Origin: Streptomyces marokkonensis
GTDB taxonomy: Bacteria > Actinomycetota > Actinomycetes > Streptomycetales > Streptomycetaceae
Assembly: GCF_008312835.1 (NCBI RefSeq)
Contig: NZ_VSKS01000013.1
Coordinates: 124,001-188,000 of the forward strand
Direction of reading: 5' to 3'
DNA: 64,000 nucleotides
Part shown: piece after piece, positions 1 through 8,993 of the stretch
How positions within the stretch are numbered: position 1 is the first letter of the stretch
Layout of the letters: every line of letters starts with the position of its first letter
Program-made: the position numbers and the translations under genes
Notes under the pieces: generated by a model
The model's input: the letters and a program-made list of their open reading frames with translations, nothing else
What the model was told of the DNA's origin: nothing
The model's database searches: none

Positions 1-68
1 TACCCGGACGCCCCGGTGACCAGGCAGTGCAGCCGCTCTCCGTCCCGCTGTCCGTCCTCGACCGCCAC
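1..68 (-). CDS. NAD(P)-binding Rossmann protein (SDR/epimerase-like), N-terminus only
   Basis: Only the first 22 codons lie in the window; the gene continues past base 1. The visible part ends in LHCLVTGASGY, the glycine-rich nucleotide-binding turn that opens extended SDR/epimerase proteins. I chose the GTG at 66-68 because GGGAGGA precedes it by about 7 bases; an in-frame ATG at 81-83 has no convincing ribosome site. It follows the AfsA-like gene on the same strand by 64 bp, so the two are probably co-transcribed. Substrate cannot be inferred. Confidence 0.6.
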   Translation of the reverse strand, partial: MAVEDGQRDGERLHCLVTGASG

Positions 69-132
69 GACTGTTCCTCCCATGTGTCCGTCACGGCTTC
101 TGCGTCCGTCACGACTTCCCTCTTGCGTCACA

Positions 133-1068
133 TCATGAGCGCGGCAGGGCGACCGTGCCCGTCGCGCCGACGCGGCCGGCCACCATGACGAGGAAGCGGA
201 AGCCGCCCGGGTCCGCCGCCACCTCCAGCCGGGCACCGCGGGCCGGTACCGGTGCCCGCAGGTCGATGCCGAGTCCGGCCACGGCGCCCGCCGTCCTCCC
301 GCAGTTCAGCAGGGCCGCCTGCCGCCCGGCCTCCAGGAGCGCCAGGGTGGGCAGGCGGGACGGGCGCCCCGGCAGGAGGACGGGGTGTGCCGGGTCCCGC
401 GGAACGACCACCAGACGCCCCTGCGGCGCCCGTGCCACGAGGACGTCGTGCTCCGCGGCGGCACCGACCGCCGCCGCGGCGGGGTGCAGCAGTGCGGGCG
501 GGACCGCCGGGTGCTCGCCGGCCGGGGCGGACTGCGCCCTACGGGCGAACCGCATCGTGCACGAGCCGAAGGGAGCACCGGCGTGCAGGTACTCGGCCGT
601 GACGCGGTAGGCGACGAGCGCCCCGCCCTCCCGTCGTACGAGGTCGCTCACGCCGACCCGGACGGCCACCTCGGTCGCGCTGCCGCTCTCCGCCGGCTGC
701 GTCCGCGGAGGCGTCCCCATGCTGACCGAGACGGGCTCGAACGGTGCGGTCCCGGCCCCGGGCAGGTACGTGTGTTCCAGGGCCGTGGCGAGCTGACGGG
801 TGGACTCCGCCATGATCAGCGGATGGTGTCTCACGGTGGCCGTCCGCTCGTTGAGCGGGTGCAGGCGGGGCCACTGGCACCGAGCCGCGAAGAAGTGGCT
901 CCCCTGACGGCGCAGGGACACGACGAGCAGCGACGCCATGGTCTCCAGCCCGATCGTGTGCCACAGCAGCGGGTCGCCGTGCTCGGTCTCCCGGGCACCC
1001 GGCGCGTCGCGGTCGCTCCGCGGCCACGTGCCGGCCGCGGGAGCCGTATCGATCGCCGTAGCGTGCAT
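133..1068 (-). CDS. AfsA-like (A-factor biosynthesis hotdog) protein, atypical
   Basis: A 311-residue protein with the two-repeat hotdog layout of AfsA/ScbA enzymes, which condense a beta-ketoacyl group with dihydroxyacetone phosphate in gamma-butyrolactone synthesis. The first repeat carries HHPLIMAESTRQL (about residues 81-93) and the second a LALLEAGRQAALL helix. The segment before that helix, where family members usually have a DH-rich DHPxDHVPGM motif, reads PGRPSRLPT, so a normally conserved motif seems lost. The start at 1068 is preceded by CAGGAGACGCTC, a good ribosome site; an upstream in-frame start at 1155 has none. An SDR lies upstream and a Rossmann protein downstream on the same strand. 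Family is fairly certain; butanolide synthase activity is inference and doubtful given the motif loss. Confidence 0.75.
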   Translation of the reverse strand: MHATAIDTAPAAGTWPRSDRDAPGARETEHGDPLLWHTIGLETMASLLVVSLRRQGSHFFAARCQWPRLHPLNERTATVRHHPLIMAESTRQLATALEHTYLPGAGTAPFEPVSVSMGTPPRTQPAESGSATEVAVRVGVSDLVRREGGALVAYRVTAEYLHAGAPFGSCTMRFARRAQSAPAGEHPAVPPALLHPAAAAVGAAAEHDVLVARAPQGRLVVVPRDPAHPVLLPGRPSRLPTLALLEAGRQAALLNCGRTAGAVAGLGIDLRAPVPARGARLEVAADPGGFRFLVMVAGRVGATGTVALPRS

Positions 1069-1233
1069 GAGCGTCTCCTGCCGAAGGCGTCGGGCGGTGC
1101 GACCGCCCCACACAGCCACTTCACCGGCCGCCGGCCCGATGGATGCACCCGTCACCCGAACGCGCTCACCACCGGCGCTCCCCGGCCGCCCCTACCCGGT
1201 CGCGGTGGTCCGCGCAGGCGGGCGGACGAGGCC

Positions 1234-2124
1234 CTAACCGCGAGGGGACCGGGAGGCGTCCTGGTCGGCCCGGCCGCCGGCGCCCAGGAGCCCCGTGGCC
1301 TCGAACGGCTCGGCGGCGGCCAGCCGCGGCAGTTCGCGTCGCGACAGCAGCGTCACCACCGGGGGCAGGGCGGCGCGCACGAGCTGGGCCGACCGCAGCC
1401 AGCCGGGCACGTAGACCGACGGGCGGCGCCGCTCGATCGCGGCGACCAGGCGGCCCGCGACGTACTCGACGGGGTACACCTTGCGCGCCGGCGGCGGCAT
1501 GTGGCCGCGCAGCTCACGGAGCACCGCGAACTCGTCCGCGTCGCGGACCATGTCGGTGTCGGTCCAGTTGATGTAGGCGATGCCCACGCCCACGCGCCGG
1601 TGGGCCATCTCGGCCCGCAGCGCGTGGGCGAACGACTCGACCCCCGCCTTGGACGCGCAGTACGCGCTCATCATGGGCGCCGCACCGAGGGAGGCGAGCG
1701 ACGCGACCTGGAGGAAGTAGCCGGACGTGTCGAGCAGGTCGCCGATGAACGTCCGGGCCGTGGCGGCACTGCCGATGAGGTTGACCTCGATCACCCGCCG
1801 CCACACCGCGGGATCGGACTCGGCGAACGGCCCGCCCTCGGCGACACCCGCGTTGGCGACGACGACGGAGGGAGGACCGAGCCGCGCGCGGATGTCCGCG
1901 GCGGCCCGGGCCAGGCCCCGGTCGTCCGTGACATCGACCTCCCAGCAGCCGCAGGCGCCCGGCAGGGTGTCCTCGACCCGCTTCAGCGTCCGCTCCTCCC
2001 GCCCGAGCAGCGCCACCCTCGCCCCGCGGGCGGACAGCTCCCGGGCCATCGCCGCTCCCAGGCCGCGCGCCGCTCCGGTGACGACGGCGGTCCTTCCGTG
2101 CAGCGGGCTCGCGGTGACCGGCAT
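1234..2124 (-). CDS. Short-chain dehydrogenase/reductase
   Basis: A 296-residue classical-type SDR. It has TGAARGLG near residue 16 (cofactor binding), NAG near residue 90 and the catalytic Y-x3-K in SAYCASKAG near residue 153. A hydrophobic stretch in the C-terminal region (LVRAALPPVVTLL) suggests membrane association, as in some long-chain or steroid SDRs. CAGGAG sits 7 bases before the ATG. It is 165 bp upstream of the AfsA-like gene on the same strand; butanolide pathways use an SDR-type reductase after the AfsA step, so linked function is possible but unproven. Substrate unknown. Confidence 0.85.
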   Translation of the reverse strand: MPVTASPLHGRTAVVTGAARGLGAAMARELSARGARVALLGREERTLKRVEDTLPGACGCWEVDVTDDRGLARAAADIRARLGPPSVVVANAGVAEGGPFAESDPAVWRRVIEVNLIGSAATARTFIGDLLDTSGYFLQVASLASLGAAPMMSAYCASKAGVESFAHALRAEMAHRRVGVGIAYINWTDTDMVRDADEFAVLRELRGHMPPPARKVYPVEYVAGRLVAAIERRRPSVYVPGWLRSAQLVRAALPPVVTLLSRRELPRLAAAEPFEATGLLGAGGRADQDASRSPRG

Positions 2125-2319
2125 GCGACGGCTCCTGTTCCGTGCGGCGTTCGTCCCGTCTCACCGTAAGCACGGGCGGCGCCGTCGGCATGCCGGCGGC
2201 CGTACGCCGGCGACCCGCTCCGGCCCGGAACGGACGCCCGGTGCGGGGAACGACCCCGGTCCGCCTCCAAAACGACCCCGATGCGCATCCAAGGGGACTT
2301 TCCCGGGCGAAACGGTGAC

Positions 2320-2886
2320 ATGAAGCTGCGAGAGGAACTTCCGGTCGACCACCACCTGGCGACCGTGTACCGCTACGGAGCCGCCTTCTGCGGCCTGGTC
2401 CTGCTGACCTTCGCGGGCCTCGGCTTCGCCGACGCCCTCAGCCCCTTCGACACGTCCGGCGACACGATCGCCGGCATGACCACCAACGTGACCCTCAGTG
2501 TCATCTCCGCCGTCGTGGGATGCGCGCTGCTCGTCGGCGCCGTCATCGGCGGCAACTTCGCGTCGGCCCTCAACATGACGATCGGCGGGCTGTTCGTACT
2601 GAGCGGCTTCGCCCACACCTTCGTCCTGGACCGCCCCGCCAACATCCTGGACTTCGGGATGACCAACGTGATCTTCAGCTACGTCATGGGTCTGCTCATC
2701 GCGACGTTCGGCATGTACGGCCGCGTCTCCAGCCGGCTGCCCCACGACAATCCCTACTGGCGCCGTCGGCACGCCGGGCGGGCGGCCGGTGAGACCAAGG
2801 CCCCGGCGCTGCCGGGGGCGGAGCCGCGCGCTCTCGCCCGGGGAGAGGGGCGGGGCCCCCGCGACGGACGCGGCGCGCTCCGGTGA
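2320..2886 (+). CDS. DUF4383 family membrane protein
   Basis: A 188-residue integral membrane protein with four hydrophobic segments (about residues 20-38, 55-75, 82-100 and 110-130), matching the actinobacterial DUF4383 family. The N-terminus (KLREELPVDHHLATVYR) and the HTFVLDRPANILDFG loop are typical. The C-terminal 50 residues are basic, Gly/Ala-rich and probably cytoplasmic. I prefer the ATG at 2320 over an in-frame one at 2281, as residues before it do not look like family sequence; neither has a strong ribosome site. Function unknown. It stands alone before the peptidase operon. Confidence 0.75.
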   Translation: MKLREELPVDHHLATVYRYGAAFCGLVLLTFAGLGFADALSPFDTSGDTIAGMTTNVTLSVISAVVGCALLVGAVIGGNFASALNMTIGGLFVLSGFAHTFVLDRPANILDFGMTNVIFSYVMGLLIATFGMYGRVSSRLPHDNPYWRRRHAGRAAGETKAPALPGAEPRALARGEGRGPRDGRGALR

Positions 2887-2950
2887 GCAAAGGGCCCTCC
2901 TCCCACCCCTCGTGGGGCGGGCCCCCGGCCGGCGCGTAACGTGAGGCACC

Positions 2951-3784
2951 ATGAAGATCCTCATCAGCGCCGACATGGAGGGCGCCACCGGTGTCACCTG
3001 GCCGGCCGACGTGCTGCCGGGGACTCCCCAGTGGGAGCGGTGCCGGTCCCTGTTCACCTCGGACGTCAACGCGGCCGTGCAGGGCTTCTTCGACGGCGGC
3101 GCCGACGAGGTGCTGATCAACGAGGCCCACTGGACCATGCGCAACCTGCTCCTGGAGCGGCTGGACGAGCGGGCCCGGATGCTCACCGGCCGGCACAAGT
3201 CCCTCTCCATGGTCGAGGGTGTGCAGCACGGCGACGTCGACGGCATCGCGTTCGTCGGCTACCACGCCGGCGCCGGCATGGAGGGCGTCCTCGCGCACAC
3301 CTTCCTCGCCAACTCCATCACCGGGGTGTGGGTCAACGACGTACGGGCGAGCGAAGGACTGCTCAACGCGCACGTGGCCGCCGAGTACGGGGTGCCGGTG
3401 GTCCTGGTCACCGGCGACGACGTGGCCTGCGAGGACGCCCTCGGTTACGCGCCCGGGGCGCTGAAGGTCGCCGTCAAGGACCATGTGTCCCGGTACGCGG
3501 CCGTGTGCCGCACACCGGCCAGGACGGCCGCCGACATCCGCGCGGCGGCCAAGCAGGCGACGGCGCTGGCCGGGCGCCGCGAGCCGGTCGACGGCGGGCC
3601 CTTCACCGTCGCGGTGGAGTTCGACGCCGAGCACCTGGCGATGGCCGCCACCGTCGTGCCGGGTGTGACCCGGGCCGGTGAGCGCAAGGTCGCCTACACC
3701 AGCGGGACCATGTACGACGGCATCCGCACCTTCAAGGCGGTCACCACGATCGCCTCGGCCGCGGTGGAGGAGCAGTATGGCTGA
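2951..3784 (+). CDS. M55 family D-aminopeptidase (DppA-like)
   Basis: A 277-residue zinc peptidase of family M55, whose B. subtilis member DppA releases N-terminal D-amino acids, preferably D-Ala-D-Ala. Zinc-ligand motifs are visible: SDMEG at residues 7-11, NEAHWTMRN near 57-65, GYHAGAG near 105, AHTF near 116 and ASEG near 134. A TAACGT box ends 8 bases before the ATG, so the mRNA may start very close to the start codon; GAGG lies 4 bases upstream. It heads a tight operon: its last 8 bases overlap the M20 gene. Context with LD-carboxypeptidase points to murein-peptide turnover. Confidence 0.88.
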   Translation: MKILISADMEGATGVTWPADVLPGTPQWERCRSLFTSDVNAAVQGFFDGGADEVLINEAHWTMRNLLLERLDERARMLTGRHKSLSMVEGVQHGDVDGIAFVGYHAGAGMEGVLAHTFLANSITGVWVNDVRASEGLLNAHVAAEYGVPVVLVTGDDVACEDALGYAPGALKVAVKDHVSRYAAVCRTPARTAADIRAAAKQATALAGRREPVDGGPFTVAVEFDAEHLAMAATVVPGVTRAGERKVAYTSGTMYDGIRTFKAVTTIASAAVEEQYG

Positions 3785-5081
3785 CGAGCAGGCCCTGGAC
3801 GAGGTCGTGACGTTCACGTCCGACCTGATCAGGATCGACACGACCAACAGGGGCGGGGGCGACTGCCAGGAGCGGCCCGCCGCCGAGTACGCCGCCGCGC
3901 GGCTCGCCGAGGCGGGCCTGGAGCCGGTCCTCCTCGAGCGCACCCCCGGCCGGACCAACGTCGTCGCGCGCCTGGAGGGCACCGACCCGTCGGCCGACGC
4001 GCTGCTGGTCCACGGGCACCTCGACGTCGTGCCGGCCGAGGCCGCCGACTGGAGCGTGCACCCCTTCTCCGGGGAGGTCCGCGACGGGGTCGTCTGGGGG
4101 CGCGGCGCCGTCGACATGAAGAACATGGACGCGATGATCCTGGCCGTGGTGCGCGCCTGGGCCCGGCAGGGCGTGCGGCCCCGCCGCGACATCGTCGTCG
4201 CGTTCACCGCCGACGAGGAGGCCAGCGCCGAGGACGGCTCCGGATTCCTCGCCGACCGGCACGCCCACCTCTTCGAGGGCTGCACCGAGGGCGTCAGCGA
4301 GTCGGGCGCGTTCACCTTCCACGACGGCGACGGCCGGCAGCTCTACCCGATCGCCGCAGGCGAGCGCGGCACCGCCTGGCTGAAGCTCACCGCGCGCGGC
4401 CGGGCCGGGCACGGCTCCAAGGTCAACCGGGAGAACGCGGTGACCCGCCTCGCCGCCGCCATCACCCGCATCGGTGAGCACGAGTGGCCGCTGCGGCTCA
4501 CCCCCACGGTGCGGGCCGCGCTCACCGAACTCGCCGCCGTGTACGGCATCGGGACGGACCTGTCCGACGTGGACGCCCTGCTGGAGAAGCTCGGTACGGC
4601 GGGCAAGCTCGTCGAGGCGACCGTCCGCAACAGTGCCAATCCGACCATGCTGGACGCCGGGTACAAGATCAACGTGATCCCCGGGGAGGCCGTGGCGCGC
4701 GTCGACGGCCGGTACCTGTCGGGCGCCGAGGACGAGTTCCGCGCGACGATGGACCGGCTCACCGGGCCGGACGTCGACTGGGAGTTCGAGCACCACGAGG
4801 TGGCCCTGCAGGCGCCGGTGGACTCGCCGACGTTCGCCCGGATGCGGGCCGCCGTGGAGGAGTTCGCACCCGAGGGGCACGTCGTGCCGTACTGCATGTC
4901 CGGCGGCACGGACGCCAAGCAGTTCTCCCGGCTCGGCATCACCGGATACGGCTTCGCGCCGCTGAAGCTGCCGGAGGGCTTCGACTACCAGGCCCTCTTC
5001 CACGGCGTCGACGAGCGCGTCCCGGTCGAGGCGCTCCACTTCGGTGTCCGGGTCCTCGACCGGTTCCTGCGTTCGGCCTGA
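3777..5081 (+). CDS. M20/M25/M40 family metallopeptidase
   Basis: A 434-residue metal-dependent hydrolase of the ArgE/DapE/CPG2 group. Metal-binding motifs are HGHLDVVP (His and catalytic Asp) near residue 79, GRGAVDMKNMDA (bridging Asp) near 107 and TADEEA (catalytic Glu) near 143, followed by a dimerisation domain and a C-terminal FHGVDERVP with the last His ligand. The ATG overlaps the end of the M55 gene by 8 bases and has GGAGGAG upstream, so translation is coupled. Likely cleaves N-acyl amino acids or short peptides; exact substrate unknown. Confidence 0.88.
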   Translation: MADEQALDEVVTFTSDLIRIDTTNRGGGDCQERPAAEYAAARLAEAGLEPVLLERTPGRTNVVARLEGTDPSADALLVHGHLDVVPAEAADWSVHPFSGEVRDGVVWGRGAVDMKNMDAMILAVVRAWARQGVRPRRDIVVAFTADEEASAEDGSGFLADRHAHLFEGCTEGVSESGAFTFHDGDGRQLYPIAAGERGTAWLKLTARGRAGHGSKVNRENAVTRLAAAITRIGEHEWPLRLTPTVRAALTELAAVYGIGTDLSDVDALLEKLGTAGKLVEATVRNSANPTMLDAGYKINVIPGEAVARVDGRYLSGAEDEFRATMDRLTGPDVDWEFEHHEVALQAPVDSPTFARMRAAVEEFAPEGHVVPYCMSGGTDAKQFSRLGITGYGFAPLKLPEGFDYQALFHGVDERVPVEALHFGVRVLDRFLRSA

Positions 5082-5098
5082 GCGGAGTGAGGGAGACA

Positions 5099-7051
5099 GT
5101 GCAGACCCTGGCCCACGGCGAGTGGCCCTCGCCCATCGACGCGGCCACGGCCGCGGCCCACGACGGCAGCCCCGAGTTCGCGGACTTCGTCGGCGACGAG
5201 GTGTGGTGGACCGAGCCCCGGCCCACCGAGGCCGGCCGGCGCACGCTGGTGCGCCGGCACGCCGACGGCACGGAGGAGTCCGTCCTGCCCGCGCCGTGGA
5301 ACGTGCGGACCCGCGTCATCGAGTACGGCGGCCGGCCCTGGGCCGGCACGGTGCGCCGCGGCGGCCCGCTCGTGGTGTTCGCGCACTTCGCGGACCAGCG
5401 CCTGTACCTCTGGGAGCCGGGCGGCGAGCCGCGCCCGCTCACCCCGGTGTCGCCGGTCGGGCAGGGGCTGCGCTGGGCGGACCCGGTGCTGCTGCCCGAA
5501 CGCGGCGAGGTGTGGTGCGTCCTTGAGGAGTTCACCGGCGACGGCCCCAGCGACGTACGCCGGGTCCTGGCCGCCGTACCGCTGGACGGCACCGCCGCCG
5601 ACGACCGGGACGCCGTGCGGGAACTGAGCGACGGACGGCACCGGTTCGTCACCGGGCCGCGCCTCTCGCCCGACGGGCGGCGCGCCGCCTGGCTCGGCTG
5701 GGACCATCCGCGCATGCCGTGGGACGGCACCGAACTGGTGACCGCCGAGGTCGCCGACGACGGCACCCTGCGCGACGCCCGCACGGTGGCCGGCGGCCCC
5801 GAGGAGTCGGTCGCCCAGGCCGGCTGGACCCACGACGGCCGGCTGCTGTACTCGAGCGACCGCACCGGCTGGTGGAACCTCTACCGGGACGGGGAGCCGG
5901 TCTGCCCCCGCGAGGAGGAGTTCGGCGGACCGCTGTGGAAGCTCGGGCACCGCTGGTTCGCCCCGCTGGACAGCGGGCTGATCGCCGTCGTGCACGGCCG
6001 GGGCGCCCCCCGGCTCGGCGTACTCGACCCGGAGACCGGTGAGGTCGTCGACGCCGTCGGTCCCTGGACCGAGTTCGCGCCCTCCGTGGCGGCCCACGGC
6101 GAGCGGGTCGTCGCCATCGGGGCCGGCCCGCGCAGCGCCCACGAGGTGGTGGAGCTGGACACCAGGACGGGCAGGGCGCGCGTGATCGGCGCCGCGCACG
6201 AGGACGCCGTGGACCCCGCCCACTACCCGCGGCCCCAGGTCCGCACGTTCACCGGGCCCGACGGCCGCGAGATCCACGCCCAGGTCTTCCCGCCGCACCA
6301 CCCGGAGTACGCCGGCCCCGCGGACGAGCGTCCCCCGTACGTGATCTGGGCGCACGGCGGCCCCACCGGCCGGGCGCCGCTCGTGCTCGACCTGGAGATC
6401 GCGTACTTCACCTCGCGCGGCATCGGCGTCGCCGAGGTCAACTACGGCGGCTCGACCGGATACGGGCGCGAGTACCGCAACCGGCTGCGCGGACAGTGGG
6501 GCGTGGTCGACGTCGAGGACTGCGCGGCGGTCGCGCTGGCCCTCGCCGACGAGGGCACCGCCGACCGCGACCGGCTCGCCGTCCGCGGCGGCAGCGCCGG
6601 CGGGTGGACCACCGCCGCCTCGCTGACCACGACCGACGTCTACGCCTGCGGCACGATCATCTACCCGGTGCTCGACCTCACCGGCTGGGGCACGGGGGAG
6701 ACCCACGACTTCGAGTCCCAGTACCTGGAGAGCCTGATCGGCCCGCGCGCCGAGGTCCCCGACCGGTACGTGCGGCGCTCGCCCGTCGAACACGCCGACC
6801 GGCTCTCGGTGCCCTTCCTGATGCTCCAGGGACTGGACGACCCGATCTGCCCGCCCGTCCAGTGCGAACGGTTCCTGGCCCGGCTGGCCGGCCGGGGCGT
6901 GCCGCACGCCTACCTCACCTTCGAGGGCGAGGGGCACGGCTTCCGGCGGGCGGAGACGATGGTGCGCGCCCTGGAGGCGGAGATGTCCCTGTACGCCCAG
7001 GTGTTCGGGCTGAGGGTGCCCGGCGTCCCGACCCTGGAGCTGGGCGCGTGA
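5099..7051 (+). CDS. S9 family serine peptidase (prolyl oligopeptidase / acylaminoacyl peptidase type)
   Basis: A 650-residue protein with an N-terminal beta-propeller (repeating LSPDGRRAAWLGWD-like blades over residues 1-380) and a C-terminal alpha/beta hydrolase domain. The catalytic serine is in GGSAGG (Ser499), the acid in GLDDPICPP and the histidine in GEGHGF. Such enzymes cleave peptides of up to about 30 residues in the cytoplasm; no signal peptide is seen. The GTG at 5099 follows GAGGG by 5 bases; an in-frame GTG at 5087 is an alternative. It sits 17 bp after the M20 gene and overlaps the next gene as GTGA. Confidence 0.85.
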   Translation: MQTLAHGEWPSPIDAATAAAHDGSPEFADFVGDEVWWTEPRPTEAGRRTLVRRHADGTEESVLPAPWNVRTRVIEYGGRPWAGTVRRGGPLVVFAHFADQRLYLWEPGGEPRPLTPVSPVGQGLRWADPVLLPERGEVWCVLEEFTGDGPSDVRRVLAAVPLDGTAADDRDAVRELSDGRHRFVTGPRLSPDGRRAAWLGWDHPRMPWDGTELVTAEVADDGTLRDARTVAGGPEESVAQAGWTHDGRLLYSSDRTGWWNLYRDGEPVCPREEEFGGPLWKLGHRWFAPLDSGLIAVVHGRGAPRLGVLDPETGEVVDAVGPWTEFAPSVAAHGERVVAIGAGPRSAHEVVELDTRTGRARVIGAAHEDAVDPAHYPRPQVRTFTGPDGREIHAQVFPPHHPEYAGPADERPPYVIWAHGGPTGRAPLVLDLEIAYFTSRGIGVAEVNYGGSTGYGREYRNRLRGQWGVVDVEDCAAVALALADEGTADRDRLAVRGGSAGGWTTAASLTTTDVYACGTIIYPVLDLTGWGTGETHDFESQYLESLIGPRAEVPDRYVRRSPVEHADRLSVPFLMLQGLDDPICPPVQCERFLARLAGRGVPHAYLTFEGEGHGFRRAETMVRALEAEMSLYAQVFGLRVPGVPTLELGA

Positions 7052-7980
7052 GCCGGGCCGAACCGCTGCGGCGGCCGCGCCGGCTCTCCCCCGGCGCCCG
7101 GGTGGCCGTCGTCGCGCCCAGCGGCCCGGTGCCCGAGGAGCGGCTCCGGGCCGGGCTCGACGTACTGCGCGGCTGGGACCTCGATCCGGTGGCGGCCCCC
7201 CACGTCCTCGACCGGCACGGACGGTTCGGCTACCTGGCCGGCACCGACGCCGACCGGGCCGCCGATCTGCAGTCCGCGTGGTGCGACCCGGACGTCGACG
7301 CGGTGATCTGCGCCCGCGGCGGCTACGGCGTGCAGCGCATCGTCGACGCGCTCGACTGGGAGGCGATGCGGGCGGCCGGGCCCAAGGTGTTCGTCGGGTT
7401 CAGCGACATCACCTCCCTGCACGAGGCGTTCGCCGTCCGGCTCGGACTGGTCACCCTGCACGGGCCGATGGCCGCGGGCCTCGACTTCGTGAAGAGCGCG
7501 CGGGCACAGGACCATCTCCGGGCCACCCTCCTCGCTCCCGACACCGTCCGCACCATCGCCTCCGACGGCACCGCGCTCGTCCCCGGCCGGGCCCGCGGCG
7601 TCACCCTGGGGGGCTGTCTCTCCCTGCTCGCCGCCGATCTCGGCACCCCGCACGCCAGGCCCTCCGCGCGGGGCGGACTGCTGTGCCTGGAGGACGTGGG
7701 CGAGGAGACGTACCGGCTCGACCGCTACCTCACCCAGCTGCTGCGGGCCGGCTGGCTGGACGGGGTCGCCGGGCTGCTCCTCGGTTCCTGGGCGCAGTGC
7801 GAGCCGTACGACGGGGTGCGGGCGCTGCTCGCCGACCGGCTCGGCGGCCTCGGGGTACCGGTGGCCGAGCAGTTCGGGTTCGGGCACTGCGACGACGCGC
7901 TCACCGTCCCGTTCGGCGTCGCCGCCGAACTCGACGCGGACGCGGGCACGCTGACGCTGGACGAACCGGCACTCGCCTGA
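7048..7980 (+). CDS. S66 LD-carboxypeptidase (LdcA-like)
   Basis: A 310-residue member of peptidase family S66, which removes the terminal D-Ala from cytoplasmic murein tetrapeptides. Motifs: VVAPSGPV at the start, ARGGYGVQRI near 90, GFSDIT with the nucleophile serine near 115, GGCLSLL near 190, LEDVGEETYRLDR with the catalytic Glu near 215 and FGFGHCDD with the catalytic His near 278. GGAG lies 8 bases before the GTG. It overlaps the S9 gene by four bases. With D-aminopeptidase, M20 and S9 genes upstream it suggests a murein-peptide degradation pathway. Confidence 0.9.
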   Translation: MSRAEPLRRPRRLSPGARVAVVAPSGPVPEERLRAGLDVLRGWDLDPVAAPHVLDRHGRFGYLAGTDADRAADLQSAWCDPDVDAVICARGGYGVQRIVDALDWEAMRAAGPKVFVGFSDITSLHEAFAVRLGLVTLHGPMAAGLDFVKSARAQDHLRATLLAPDTVRTIASDGTALVPGRARGVTLGGCLSLLAADLGTPHARPSARGGLLCLEDVGEETYRLDRYLTQLLRAGWLDGVAGLLLGSWAQCEPYDGVRALLADRLGGLGVPVAEQFGFGHCDDALTVPFGVAAELDADAGTLTLDEPALA

Positions 7981-7998
7981 CCGTCGTAGGGTGGCGGG

Positions 7999-8553
7999 GT
8001 GCCGCACACCGCTTCCCGCTATCTCGCCGAGGGCGCCCGCGTGGGCCTGCGTCACTTCACCCACGCGGACGGCGCCGAGTTCACCGCCCGTGCCCGGGAG
8101 AGCAAGGACCTGCACCACCCCTGGCTGTTCCCGCCGGACAGCGCCTCGGCCTACGCCGCGTACGCGGGGCGGCTGATCGAGGACCCCGCCAAGGCGGGGT
8201 TCCTGGTCTGCGAGAAGGAGGCGGACGGCGCCCTCGCCGGGTTCATCAACATCAACAACATCGTCGAGGGCGGCTTCCTGTGCGGTGCGCTGGGCTACGG
8301 CGCCTTCGCGCACGCGGCGGGGCGCGGGCTGATGCGCGAGGGCCTGGACCTCGTCGTGCGGTACGCCTTCGGCCCGATGCGGCTGCACCGTCTGGAGATC
8401 AACGTCCAGCCCGGCAACGCCGCGTCCATCGCCCTCGCCCGCGCCTGCGGTTTCCGCCTGGAGGGCTTCTCGCCGAAGATGCTCTTCGTCGACGGGGCCT
8501 GGCGCGACCACCAGCGCTGGGCCGTCACCAGGGAGATGACGACCGGCCGTTGA
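7999..8553 (+). CDS. GNAT family N-acetyltransferase (RimJ/RimL-like)
   Basis: A 184-residue GNAT protein. The RimJ/L pattern is clear: GLRHF near the start, a central GFINI strand, the acetyl-CoA loop region GYGAFAHAAGRGLMREGL and the C-terminal LHRLEINVQPGNAASIALARACGFRLEG motif. Such enzymes usually acetylate protein N-termini. TAGGGT at 7987-7992 lies 6 bases before the GTG, the spacing of a leaderless Streptomyces promoter, so it may be transcribed apart from the peptidase operon that ends 18 bp upstream. Confidence 0.88.
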   Translation: MPHTASRYLAEGARVGLRHFTHADGAEFTARARESKDLHHPWLFPPDSASAYAAYAGRLIEDPAKAGFLVCEKEADGALAGFININNIVEGGFLCGALGYGAFAHAAGRGLMREGLDLVVRYAFGPMRLHRLEINVQPGNAASIALARACGFRLEGFSPKMLFVDGAWRDHQRWAVTREMTTGR

Positions 8554-8645
8554 AGCGGGGATCGGACGGCCGTGGAGCGCCCTCACCGGCGAACCCCTGC
8601 CGGAACGCCACGACTTCCGGATGCGGCCCTCGCCCTGAGCGGGTG

Positions 8646-8993
8646 TCAGGCGCGGCGGTCCGCGTACTCGTAGACCGCCCCGTCCGGGTGCCGTGCGATG
8701 AGGTTGCGGCCCACCGGGGTGGGGACCGGGCCCGCGATGATGTCGGCGCCCATCTCCGCGAGGACCCGGCGGGCCTCGTCGACGTCCTGCACCGCGATGG
8801 TCGCCGCGACCTTGCGCAGCACGTCCAGCTCCGCCGCGGGACCGCTCATCAGCAGGAAGCAGCCCACCGCGGCGACCTCGACGCCGGCCCGTTCGAACCG
8901 GAGGGCTCTGCCGCCCGCCAGCCGCTCGTAGAAGGGGATGGCGGTCTCGATGTCGTCGACGCAGACGCGCAGTGTGGCACCCAGAATCTCCAT
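8646..8993 (-). CDS. VOC family (glyoxalase/bleomycin-resistance fold) protein
   Basis: A 115-residue vicinal-oxygen-chelate protein with a single betaalphabetabetabeta-type pair: MEILGATLRVCVDDIETAIPFYERL at the N-terminus, FLLMSGP in the middle and the closing DPxG-like ARHPDGAVYEY. The ATG lacks an AGGAG site, but TAGGCT lies 7 bases upstream, which fits leaderless transcription. It converges on the GNAT gene. Ligand or substrate is unknown; antibiotic binding or dioxygenase roles occur in the superfamily. Confidence 0.78.
   Translation of the reverse strand: MEILGATLRVCVDDIETAIPFYERLAGGRALRFERAGVEVAAVGCFLLMSGPAAELDVLRKVAATIAVQDVDEARRVLAEMGADIIAGPVPTPVGRNLIARHPDGAVYEYADRRA

Noticed and set aside
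385-2169. 594-codon plus-strand frame over the AfsA-like and SDR genes
   Set aside because: It is opposite two genes with recognisable motifs and good starts, and is low in complexity.
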